A stretch of 7,561 nucleotides of DNA, taken from an uncultured Paracoccaceae bacterium. GTDB lineage: Bacteria; Pseudomonadota; Alphaproteobacteria; Rhodobacterales; Rhodobacteraceae. Shown one piece after another: positions 1 through 5,457 of this stretch. How positions within the stretch are numbered: the stretch's first letter is position 1; each line of letters starts with the position of its first letter. The translations under genes and the position numbers were made by a program. Where the stretch lies: the NCBI GenBank assembly GCA_937900975.1, contig CALCPC010000333.1:1-7561 (forward strand), given 5' to 3'. The notes beneath the pieces are model-generated. The model had not been told where the DNA came from. It worked only from the letters and a program-made list of their open reading frames with translations, and made no database searches.

Positions 1-10
1 GCTGATCTTG

Positions 11-50
11 AGACAGCGATTTCTGATCCAATGTGAACGGAAATTGCTCT
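11..50. repeat. Imperfect inverted repeat downstream of the kinase gene
   Basis: The arms AGCGATTTC (15-23) and GAAATTGCT (40-48) are complementary over 9 positions, eight Watson-Crick plus one G-T pair, around a 16-nt centre. The flanks AGA and CT extend the symmetry loosely. It lies 11 nt beyond the stop codon of the minus-strand kinase gene. There is no T-run next to the stem, so it is not a canonical terminator. It may be a 3' mRNA-stabilising hairpin or one copy of a dispersed extragenic palindrome. The symmetry is seen directly; the role is inference. Confidence 0.45.
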
Positions 51-60
51 AAGGCTGCGG

Positions 61-1788
61 TTAAGCGTCGGTCGCGCGGAGCGGCAGCTTTGTGAAGGTC
101 ACGCGCAGACCATAGGTGGCCGCATCCGCCGTGACATCCATCTCACCGCCAAGCTGCGACACGAAGGCCGAAATAAGCCGCATGCCAAGGCCGCTGCCAT
201 CCTCACCCTCCGCCCCGTCCTGACCCGGGACGGGCCCGCGTGAGTTGCGGACAAGGACCGTGACCTGCCCGGTATCTGTCTCCCGCAGCGCGACGCTGAG
301 GCTGATCTGATCGCCGACCGCGGCGCCTGCGTATTTCAGGGCGTTGGTGACAGCCTCCGTCACCAAAAGACAGAGCGGAACCGCCTGATCGGGGTCAAGC
401 GCGACAGGCTCAAAAGCGATGTCGGTCTTGATGGCATGGCTGCCGCCGACATTCATCACGCCTGCGATAATCTCGCGCAGCAAAAGGTCCGCCCGGACCC
501 GGTCGACCTGCGTGTCGGTGTAAAGCGCTTTGTGGATGGTGGCGAGGCTCATCACCCGATCTTGCACACGGCGCAAGATCCGCGCTGCGTCGCCTTCCTT
601 GATGGTGCGAAGCTGCATGTTGAGGATCGACGAGATCAACTGAAGGTTGTTTTTGACCCGGTGGTGGACTTCTTTCAACAACACTTCCTTTTCCGCGACC
701 GAGGCCTCCAGCGCGCCGTGCCCATCGACGACACGCTCCACCAGCGCGTTGTAGCTTCGCGCGATTTCCTGGATCTCCATCGGGGCGGCGGGGATGCGAA
801 CGCTCCCCTGCCCCCGGTCTTGCCCGGAAAAGGACGCCATGCGCCCACGCAGCCCCGCAAGATGGCGCAGCACCAGCCGGTCGACGGCAAAATAGGCCAC
901 GAATAAACTGGCCAACCACATCAAGATTGGAAAAACGGGCGCCGCAAAGCCGAGCAGAGAGACCGACAGCGGCGCGGCACGGGCGGCCCAGGTGCCGATG
1001 ACGAAAATGTTCGTTTCAACAAGCGGCACAATCGCGACGGAGGCCTGCGTGCCCGCCGCCGTTTCGACAATCGCGGCCGCGCCGGACAGGGGCACCGTCA
1101 TGTCACGCGGGACAAGGCCAAGCGCCTCGAACCGCGCGGCACCCGACGGCCCCGCGCTGGTTGAGATGATCTCTCCCGCCGCATTGGCAAGCGCCACGTC
1201 AACCCGGTCGATCCCGCCAGAGCGCAGGGTGTCGGCCAGGTCGTGGGGAATGGAGATTGAGGTTGTCCCCGCAAAAGCGCCATCCGGCCCAAAGGTTGGC
1301 GCGCTGACGATCATGACCGCGCGCCCGCTGATCGCCCCCACCGGATTGACGGCCACCATCGGACGCGGATCGCGGATCAGATCTTGCCAATCCTCAAACT
1401 CGGCAAAATCCATCGCATCGCCAATGCTGGCACAGGCCATGCGCCCGTTGGCCTGAATGTAGCCGGCAAAAATGAACTGCGACTGGGCGTCGACATAGCG
1501 GGCCATGGTTTGCTGGCAGGCTGGCGAAGTTGGGCCCACCGCCTCTGCCATCGCGCCAAGCGCATAGCTGGCGCCCACGGCCCGCCGGATGGCCGAATAC
1601 TCCGTGCTGGCCGCCTCCAGGGTGCGGGCCAGGATGTCGCGCTCGGCCAATGCAACCGCCTCGCGCACGACGCCGGAGGTCTGATAAACGGATATCAGAC
1701 CGAGCGGCATCAGCGCGATGGTCAGGAACAGCAAGATGCGGCTCGGCAGGGATTGGAAACTGCGCCGCGCCGCCGAGACAGTGATCAC
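61..1788 (-). CDS. Membrane sensor histidine kinase, HisKA_2/HWE-like, third gene of the GSR operon
   Basis: This 575-aa inner-membrane kinase probably feeds phosphate to the PhyR receiver. TM1 lies at about residues 18-40 and TM2 at about 279-303. The 240-residue periplasmic region between them looks Cache-like and has cysteines at 91 and 119. A short HAMP-like or coiled linker (about 304-370) leads to the H-box, residues 373-383 (EVHHRVKNNLQ, His375/376). The HATPase part has an N-box with Asn482 (TEAVTNALKYA) and a G-box, GSGLGM, at 531-536. HVKN-type H-boxes of this kind mark the HisKA_2/HWE kinases, which include the known GSR kinases such as Caulobacter PhyK. The start is GTG at 1788; its GTGA overlaps the ecfG stop by 4 nt and no strong Shine-Dalgarno is visible, so translation is probably coupled. 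Stop is TAA. The ligand is unknown, and PhyK equivalence is inferred from position and architecture. Confidence 0.9.
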   Translation of the reverse strand: MITVSAARRSFQSLPSRILLFLTIALMPLGLISVYQTSGVVREAVALAERDILARTLEAASTEYSAIRRAVGASYALGAMAEAVGPTSPACQQTMARYVDAQSQFIFAGYIQANGRMACASIGDAMDFAEFEDWQDLIRDPRPMVAVNPVGAISGRAVMIVSAPTFGPDGAFAGTTSISIPHDLADTLRSGGIDRVDVALANAAGEIISTSAGPSGAARFEALGLVPRDMTVPLSGAAAIVETAAGTQASVAIVPLVETNIFVIGTWAARAAPLSVSLLGFAAPVFPILMWLASLFVAYFAVDRLVLRHLAGLRGRMASFSGQDRGQGSVRIPAAPMEIQEIARSYNALVERVVDGHGALEASVAEKEVLLKEVHHRVKNNLQLISSILNMQLRTIKEGDAARILRRVQDRVMSLATIHKALYTDTQVDRVRADLLLREIIAGVMNVGGSHAIKTDIAFEPVALDPDQAVPLCLLVTEAVTNALKYAGAAVGDQISLSVALRETDTGQVTVLVRNSRGPVPGQDGAEGEDGSGLGMRLISAFVSQLGGEMDVTADAATYGLRVTFTKLPLRATDA

Positions 1789-2330
1789 GCGGCCGCACGC
1801 TCGGTCACGACGCCAAGCGTCGCGGTGTCGGTCATCTCGGGTGTCTCGCCGTCATCAAGATCCAAAAGCTCCGCCAATCGTCTGCGCCCGCGGTTGGCCC
1901 TGCTTTTTACCGTGCCAACCGCACAGCCGCACAGCGCCGCCGCTTCTTCGTAGGAAAAGCCCGACGCCCCAACCAGGATCAGCGCTTCGCGTTGCTCATC
2001 GGGCAAATGTTCAAAGGCCGCGGCAAAATCGGACAGCGCCAAGCGGCCGTCATGGGCCGGCTTTTCGGCCAATTGTCCGGCATAGCCGTCATCGACGTCC
2101 TGCACTTCCCGCACACGTTTGCGGCGCAACGAATAGTAGGTGTTGCGCAAGATCGTGAACAGCCAGGCACGCATGTTCGTTCCAGCCTGAAACTTGTCGA
2201 TGTTCGACCAGGCCTTGACGATTGTGTCCTGGACCAAATCGTCGGCGGAGGCCGCGTTGCGTGTCAGCGACAGCGCAAAAGCCCGCAGGGCGCGCAAATG
2301 CGTCACAATCTCTTCCCGTGGGTCATCCAT
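1785..2330 (-). CDS. ecfG: ECF sigma factor EcfG (general stress response)
   Basis: This 181-aa sigma-70 family ECF factor directs RNA polymerase to GGAAC/GTT promoters in the alphaproteobacterial general stress response. Region 2 spans about residues 9-74, with the region 2.2 signature DLVQDTIVKAW (31-41) and FTILRNTYYSLRRKR (58-72). A variable linker follows (about 75-105). Region 4 spans about 108-153, with LPDEQREALILVGASGFSY and the helix-turn-helix GTVKSRANRGRRRL. A tail of about 28 residues follows. The start is ATG at 2330, with GGGGAG (plus strand 2339-2344) 8 nt upstream. The start lies inside the end of nepR (8-nt overlap), and the stop overlaps the kinase start by 4 nt. The family assignment rests on sequence plus the neighbouring nepR and phyR. 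NepR would hold the protein inactive until phosphorylated PhyR removes it. Confidence 0.93.
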   Translation of the reverse strand: MDDPREEIVTHLRALRAFALSLTRNAASADDLVQDTIVKAWSNIDKFQAGTNMRAWLFTILRNTYYSLRRKRVREVQDVDDGYAGQLAEKPAHDGRLALSDFAAAFEHLPDEQREALILVGASGFSYEEAAALCGCAVGTVKSRANRGRRRLAELLDLDDGETPEMTDTATLGVVTERAAA

Positions 2331-2478
2331 GGTCTTGGCTCCCCTCGGTCGATTTCAGTTTCGCAATCAATTCCAGGAACTTATCTGGCACCTGCTCCTG
2401 AAGTTGGGCGTCATAGACGCGCTTTAAGGATTCATCGATCCGTTGGTCTGCGCTGGGTTTTCCGGTCTTTTGGGCCAT
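2323..2478 (-). CDS. nepR: Anti-sigma factor NepR (51 aa)
   Basis: This is a small cytoplasmic anti-sigma factor that binds EcfG and is titrated by phosphorylated PhyR. The translation starts MAQKTGKPSADQRIDESLKR. The NepR core follows at residues 14-42, with VYDAQLQEQVPDKFLELI as its heart (21-38). This fits the family pattern of two amphipathic helices around a V/EPVPDRF-type linker; Val30-Pro31-Asp32-Lys33-Phe34 are in place. The length of 51 aa is at the short end for the family, with little N-terminal extension. The start is ATG at 2478, with only a weak SD-like CGGA just upstream. The stop TGA (plus strand 2323-2325) lies inside the first codons of ecfG, so inhibitor and sigma factor are translationally coupled. 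The gene comes first in the operon, about 32 nt from the predicted EcfG start point. It is easily missed by automatic calling because of its size. Confidence 0.93.
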   Translation of the reverse strand: MAQKTGKPSADQRIDESLKRVYDAQLQEQVPDKFLELIAKLKSTEGSQDHG

Positions 2479-2514
2479 TGTCCGATGCACTCTGCAAAAG
2501 GTCGTGTCGGGAAT

Positions 2515-2541
2515 GGAACTTTCGCCAACCCAAAAAGTTCC
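2515..2541. promoter_or_regulatory. Symmetric, bidirectional EcfG-type promoter between nepR and phyR
   Basis: On the plus strand, GGAAC (2515-2519) is followed after 16 nt by AGTT (2536-2539), then C. On the minus strand, GGAAC (2541-2537) is followed after 16 nt by AGTT (2520-2517). Both match the EcfG consensus GGAAC-N16/17-nGTT, so each -10 box is also the complement of the other strand's -35 box. Expected start points are roughly 2546 for phyR (leader about 20 nt) and roughly 2510 for nepR-ecfG-kinase (leader about 32 nt). Autoregulation of GSR loci by EcfG is established. The two-way use of this single element is inferred from the sequence. Confidence 0.8.
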
Positions 2542-2552
2542 CTCTTAAATCT

Positions 2553-2557
2553 GGGAG
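2553..2557 (+). promoter_or_regulatory. Ribosome binding site of phyR
   Basis: GGGAG lies 7 nt before the ATG at 2565. It fixes the start of phyR, although its frame stays open far upstream, through nepR and ecfG. The predicted EcfG promoter directly before it agrees with this start. Confidence 0.7.
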
Positions 2558-2564
2558 TTTCAAC

Positions 2565-3392
2565 ATGACCGATCACACAGCGCCCGATGACTTTGCCGCG
2601 GACCTGACCGCAAGCGTTCCGTTCCTGCGCCGCTATGCCCGCGCGCTGACCGGTACGCAGCAGAGCGGCGATGCCCATGCGCTGGCCGCACTGGAGGCCG
2701 TGGTGGGCGATGTCAAAACGCTTGCCACGGCCTCCACACCGAAGATCGGTCTGTTTCGAACCTTTCACCAGTTGTGGGTGTCGACCGGCACGCCTGCGTC
2801 CAAGGCAACGCCAGAGGACGATTTTTTGGAGGCACGGGCCCAGTGGCGGTTAAGCACGCTTGGCCCGAACACGCGTGAGGCCCTGCTTTTGCGGTCGATT
2901 GAAGGGTTTGATGACACTGAGATCGCCGAGATCATGGGGGTCGATCCCGTGAAGGCGGCCTCCCTCGTCGCTCAGGCACGGCGCGATATCGGGCAGATGG
3001 TGTCGGGCAACGTGCTGATCATCGAGGATGAGGCGATCATCGCAATGGACCTTGAAAGCGCCGTTTCGGCGCTGGGTCACACCGTGGTCGGGGTTGCCAG
3101 CACCCGGGATGCGGCCGTCAAGCTGGGCACCGCCACCCGCCCCGATCTGATCCTGGCCGACATCCAGCTGGCCGACAAATCTTCGGGCATCGACGCGGTC
3201 AATCAGCTTTTGGAAACCCTCGGCGCCGTGCCGGTGATCTTCATCACCGCGTTCCCCGAGCGGTTGCTGACCGGAGACCGGCCCGAGCCGGCGTTCTTGA
3301 TCACAAAACCCTACGCGGAGGATCAAGTGCGCACAGCGGTCAGCCAAGCGATGTTTTTCGCGTCGACAGACAGCTTGAAGAAATCGGCCTGA
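2565..3392 (+). CDS. phyR: Response regulator PhyR, anti-anti-sigma factor
   Basis: This 275-aa cytoplasmic regulator has the PhyR architecture: an N-terminal sigma-like (EcfG-mimic) domain joined to a C-terminal receiver. The sigma-like part covers residues 10-145. It includes VPFLRRYARALTG (18-30) and a region-4-like stretch, LGPNTREALLLRSIEGF (99-115) with DTEIAEIMGV. The receiver covers 147-268 and has the acidic pair Glu154/Asp155, phospho-acceptor Asp199 (LILADIQLAD), Thr228 in FITAFPERLLTG and Lys248 in ITKPY. FITAFPERLLTG and the preceding SSGID resemble the FATGUY-type receivers typical of PhyR. When Asp199 is phosphorylated, the sigma-like domain is freed to bind NepR. The gene is divergent from nepR-ecfG and shares the 2515-2541 promoter element, so it should be induced by its own output. 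The start is ATG at 2565 with GGGAG 7 nt upstream; the stop is TGA. No anomalies are seen. Confidence 0.95.
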   Translation: MTDHTAPDDFAADLTASVPFLRRYARALTGTQQSGDAHALAALEAVVGDVKTLATASTPKIGLFRTFHQLWVSTGTPASKATPEDDFLEARAQWRLSTLGPNTREALLLRSIEGFDDTEIAEIMGVDPVKAASLVAQARRDIGQMVSGNVLIIEDEAIIAMDLESAVSALGHTVVGVASTRDAAVKLGTATRPDLILADIQLADKSSGIDAVNQLLETLGAVPVIFITAFPERLLTGDRPEPAFLITKPYAEDQVRTAVSQAMFFASTDSLKKSA

Positions 3393-3643
3393 TCGCTGGC
3401 CTAGCCGAGCACGCGCGTGCGGCAACCGCTCGCTCTGCTCTCATTGCATCGAAAAGGCCCCCCAGCCGCAAATCTTGAGCGGGTTTTAGGCCCGGCCGGG
3501 GGGGGCGGAGCGGCAGCCGGGGGCGGCGGCGCACCGGTCCTTTCGCGCGGCACAGAAGGCCTAGCCCTCAGACACAGCCCCCCCCGAAAACCGATCCCAA
3601 AACAAAGACTTCGATATAGACAGGCATAAAACCAATAAAATTT
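3393..3643. other. Spacer between phyR and the DUF1328 gene
   Basis: No convincing gene is visible. The stretch holds a perfect 12-nt palindrome, GCACGCGCGTGC (3409-3420). It also has a weak 4-bp stem, CCGC-N9-GCGG followed by GTTTT (about 3470-3490), which is a poor candidate for the phyR terminator. There are two octamer runs, G8 at 3498-3505 and C8 at 3578-3585. The last 60 nt turn AT-rich towards the promoter at 3644. Confidence 0.5.
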
Positions 3644-3669
3644 GGAACCTATTTTGGTTCTGCCGGGTT
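3644..3669 (+). promoter_or_regulatory. EcfG-type promoter of the DUF1328 gene
   Basis: GGAAC (3644-3648) is followed after 17 nt by GGTT (3666-3669), which fits the EcfG pattern. The predicted start near 3676 gives a leader of about 24 nt before the ATG at 3700. A short perfect inverted repeat, GAACC-TATTTT-GGTTC (3645-3660), overlaps the -35 box and could bind a second regulator or be chance. Confidence 0.7.
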
Positions 3670-3699
3670 AATTACTTGTAACTGTTTAGGAGAAACACA

Positions 3700-3870
3700 A
3701 TGCTTGGATGGGCTGTGACGTTCTTTGTGATCGCTCTGATCGCAGCGCTCTTTGGGTTTGGCGGGATTGCCAGTGCCAGCGCGGGTATCGCGCAAATCCT
3801 GTTCTTTATCTTCATCGTCCTCTTTCTTGCCGTCGTCGTTATGCGGCTGATGCGGGGACGCTCGCTCTAG
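3700..3870 (+). CDS. DUF1328 family small membrane protein (56 aa)
   Basis: This is a tiny integral membrane peptide starting [20 protein letters not shown], followed by the [18 protein letters not shown] segment and [17 protein letters not shown]. Two hydrophobic helices (about 3-21 and 32-49) flank a small Gly/Ala/Ser turn, and the C-terminus is basic. Length and pattern match the DUF1328 (YtjA-like) family, whose molecular function is unknown. The start is ATG at 3700 with AGGAG (3688-3692) 7 nt upstream; the stop is TAG. The upstream EcfG-type promoter puts it in the general stress regulon, and DUF1328 genes are familiar stress-induced genes in alphaproteobacteria. A hairpin terminator follows 18 nt after the stop. 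The gene is too short for many callers but the family match is clear. Confidence 0.9.
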   Translation: MLGWAVTFFVIALIAALFGFGGIASASAGIAQILFFIFIVLFLAVVVMRLMRGRSL

Positions 3871-3888
3871 CGCGCACCGCGACCATGC

Positions 3889-3922
3889 AAAAACGGGCGG
3901 CCGGGACCGGTCGCCGGTTTTT
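3889..3922. terminator. Bidirectional rho-independent terminator-like hairpin
   Basis: The 34 nt form an almost perfect inverted repeat. Arms of 16 nt (3889-3904 and 3907-3922) pair at 14 positions around a GA centre. The stem starts AAAAAC and ends in GTTTTT, with a GC core ending CCGG/CCGG. The T5 run follows on the plus strand and an equivalent one on the minus strand, so it can act in both directions. It ends 17 nt before the likely exoD start, so it may also act as a partial terminator or attenuator between the two genes. Confidence 0.8.
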
Positions 3923-3939
3923 CAGCCAAAGGATCAAAG

Positions 3940-4580
3940 ATGCTGAGTGGTGCGCATCCCAACGCGCTTAGCGCGGGGCGGGCTGGGGGGGGTCGGCGCT
4001 GCGCTCCACCCCTATTACCTATGGGCGCGCCTCCGAAACGCTTGAAACGCTGCAACCAAGGCCGGACGAGGATCTTGTCAGCCTTGGCGATCTGGTTGCG
4101 CGTGTGGGAACCCAGGGGCAGTCGGCGGTTGTGTTGGTGCCCGCGGCCCTGGTGGCGTCCCCGCTCAGCAGCATTTTCGGCTTTTCTTCCGTCTGCGGCA
4201 TATTGATTGCGCTTTTGGCCGGGCAAATTGCCGTGGGCCAAAGGAAATTGTGGCTGCCGCGGCGGTTGTCCGCGATCCGTGTTCCGCGCCGCTGGTTGGA
4301 GCGGGGCATCGCGGCCTTGGATGCGCCTGCGCAGTTTTTGGATCGCATGACGCATAAGCGGCTGCGCTTTCTGGTCAGCCCACCGTTGGAGCGGTTTATG
4401 GCCGCGCTCGCCTGTCTCGGCGGCTTTGCGATGCCGTTTTTGGAAGTGGTGCCAATGTCCTCGTCCATCATCGGAAGCTTTGTTGCGCTGATGATGCTGG
4501 CCATCCTGACGCGCGACGGTCTGGTCGCGATGGCGGCGGTATTGCCGCCGCTGTTGATCCTGGCTTGGTTTGTTTTTTGA
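3940..4580 (+). CDS. exoD: ExoD-family exopolysaccharide synthesis membrane protein, apparent frameshift near the 5' end
   Basis: The ExoD-like body reads in one frame from about 3972 to TGA at 4580. The family N-terminus is LVSLGDLVARVG, then LVPAALVASPLSSIFGF, LLAGQIAVGQRKLWLPRRL, and a hydrophobic C-terminal half (about 4400-4577). Sinorhizobium ExoD affects exopolysaccharide production and alkaline tolerance; the biochemistry is unknown. The first usable codon in this frame is GTG 4104, which would cut off the conserved VSLGDL part. Frame 3972-4103 contains no ATG, GTG or TTG and is closed by TAG at 3969. A well-placed ATG at 3940 (GGA 6 nt upstream, after AAA) lies in another frame that joins the ExoD frame if the G8 run at 3985-3992 had one G more or two fewer, or by a -1 ribosomal slip there. 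The joined product would be about 213 aa, normal for ExoD. Pseudogene, phase variation and sequencing error all remain possible. Confidence 0.72.
3985..3992. repeat. G8 homopolymer at the exoD frame break
   Basis: Eight consecutive G lie 45 nt after the ATG at 3940. The codon phase before and after differs by one base with respect to the ExoD reading frame. Runs of this length are prone to slipped-strand change and to sequencing error. Confidence 0.85.
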
Positions 4581-4961
4581 TCTCCCGCCCGCCGCCCGGA
4601 GGGACAGAGAAGTAGGGGCCCGCGCCGTTTCGCGCCCCACCGGTTGTCTGACGCTTTGCGGCCACCAAGGCATCTCGGCGTTCTTCGGGACGGTGCGCCC
4701 GGTTTGTCGGTGACAGGGCCGTCCCCAGTCGGACCCATCGCCCCTTCGCCCGGCGCTGCCGGCCAGAGTGGCACGTTCCAGGCGGGCAGTGGCACGGCCA
4801 AAAAGGCCGCCGAGCGAGAGAGCGACGCGGTCCTTGCCAAGGTCCAAGGCGGCCCGGCATCTTTCCCCAGGTGCCGACGCGCTTTTACCGCCAGCACGCG
4901 CGCCTTGGCTTTCCGTGCCCCTGGTATGCTTTGTTTTTTCCGTGAGCACTCAGCGCAACCA

Positions 4962-4987
4962 AGCGGCAGCCTGTTTTTTGTGCCGCT
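4962..4987. repeat. Perfect 7-bp inverted repeat with T-rich loop
   Basis: AGCGGCA (4962-4968) and TGCCGCT (4981-4987) flank a 12-nt loop containing six T. The T run is in the loop, not after the stem, so it is not an ordinary terminator. Its function is unknown. Confidence 0.5.
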
Positions 4988-5151
4988 GAGGTCGCACGTG
5001 AACAAACAAAGGCGCCAAAAAACATCGCCTGACGCGACGGCGCACCGATCGCTGCGACACGCGCCCAAGGCGTGGATCAAACCAGGGCGGTTGCGGTCTT
5101 CCCGGCCCGTTGGCGCTTTGCCTGCTGGCCTATGGGGACACCGCAGGTCGA

Positions 5152-5169
5152 CATGGCTGTTCAGCCATG
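5152..5169. repeat. Perfect 7-bp hairpin with 4-nt loop
   Basis: CATGGCT (5152-5158), GTTC, AGCCATG (5163-5169) form a compact stem-loop typical of a structured RNA element or small operator. No neighbouring gene explains it. Confidence 0.5.
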
Positions 5170-5403
5170 GCGATCCTCTATCGCGGGTTTGGCCCAAAGG
5201 GGCGCTTACCCGTGGGGTTTGGGCCCTAGAGTGAATCCCAGCAGCCGGGAGGGCCGCAAGGGGCGCGACGCCGCGATCCGCGCATCCCGATCGCGCGGCT
5301 TGTCAAAGGGGGCAGCCCCCCGGCCATCGGGGAAAACACTGTCCGTTCGGGGCGCACGGGAAAGATTAGACCGTGTTCAAACGCCGCACTTCGCTGGCCT
5401 AGA

Positions 5404-5440
5404 GGGGCGGTTTTCGCGGTCACGGTGACCGAAACGCCCC
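5404..5440. other. Composite stem-loop just past the zinc-ribbon gene
   Basis: The three paired blocks are GGGGC (5404-5408) with GCCCC (5436-5440), GTTT (5410-5413) with AAAC (5432-5435), and CGGTCAC (5417-5423) with GTGACCG (5425-5431). Bulges of 1 and 3 nt separate the blocks, for 16 pairs in all. The stem ends 17 nt past the stop of the minus-strand zinc-ribbon gene, where a 3' stabilising or rho-type stem would sit. No T-run follows on either strand. The central CGGTCACGGTGACCG is also a perfect 15-nt palindrome around a central G that a protein could bind. Confidence 0.5.
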
Positions 5441-5457
5441 CCTGATCAAGCGCCGGG

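Larger units (their letters stand above)
4581..5457. other. 877-nt stretch without a convincing gene, with several hairpins
   Basis: Open frames exist on both strands, including one of about 196 codons at 4644-5234 (+). Their products are Arg/Pro/Ala/Gly-rich, show no family motif, lack good ribosome sites and overlap one another in several frames, which is typical of GC-rich non-coding DNA. Visible structure: GGGG..GCGC/GCGC-CCC (4615-4638); AGCGGCA-N12-TGCCGCT (4962-4987, loop containing T6); CATGGCT-GTTC-AGCCATG (5152-5169); GGGGG-CAG-CCCCC (5308-5320); and a long composite stem at 5404-5440. No tRNA, rRNA or known ncRNA was recognised. It may contain a small RNA, a decayed gene or long untranslated leaders. 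Confidence 0.5.

Noticed and set aside
2155..2180. GGAAC-N17-TGTT on the minus strand inside ecfG as an internal stress promoter for the kinase.
   Set aside because: It lies within the conserved region 2 codons, and the match of the -10 box is incomplete. It is not supported beyond chance.
1992..2564. Upstream extension of the phyR frame.
   Set aside because: It runs antisense through ecfG and nepR and across the promoter. The ATG at 2565 has a ribosome site and begins where PhyR proteins normally begin.
2850..3425. Open frame of 191 codons on the minus strand.
   Set aside because: It is antisense to the conserved PhyR sequence, with no motif of its own.
4107..4129. GGAAC followed by GGTT inside exoD as another EcfG promoter.
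   Set aside because: The spacer is only 15 nt and the site is inside conserved ExoD coding sequence, so it is probably chance.
4019..5197. Open frame of 392 codons on the minus strand (and a second of 360 codons at 3867-4949).
   Set aside because: Both are antisense to exoD and overlap each other; the products are Arg/Ala/Gly/Pro-rich without recognisable motifs. Long chance frames are common at this GC content.
4644..5234. Open frame of 196 codons on the plus strand in the gap after exoD.
   Set aside because: There is no ribosome site, no family motif, a composition like the other frames, and several competing frames over the same bases.
5308..5320. GGGGG-CAG-CCCCC as a terminator for the zinc-ribbon gene.
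   Set aside because: It is over 130 nt past the stop, with only a short T3 run on the minus strand; the stem at 5404-5440 is closer and larger.
5365..5395. TTCAAAC near 5375 as the T-loop of a tRNA.
   Set aside because: The flanking bases do not form the five-pair T stem, and no acceptor or anticodon arm can be drawn.
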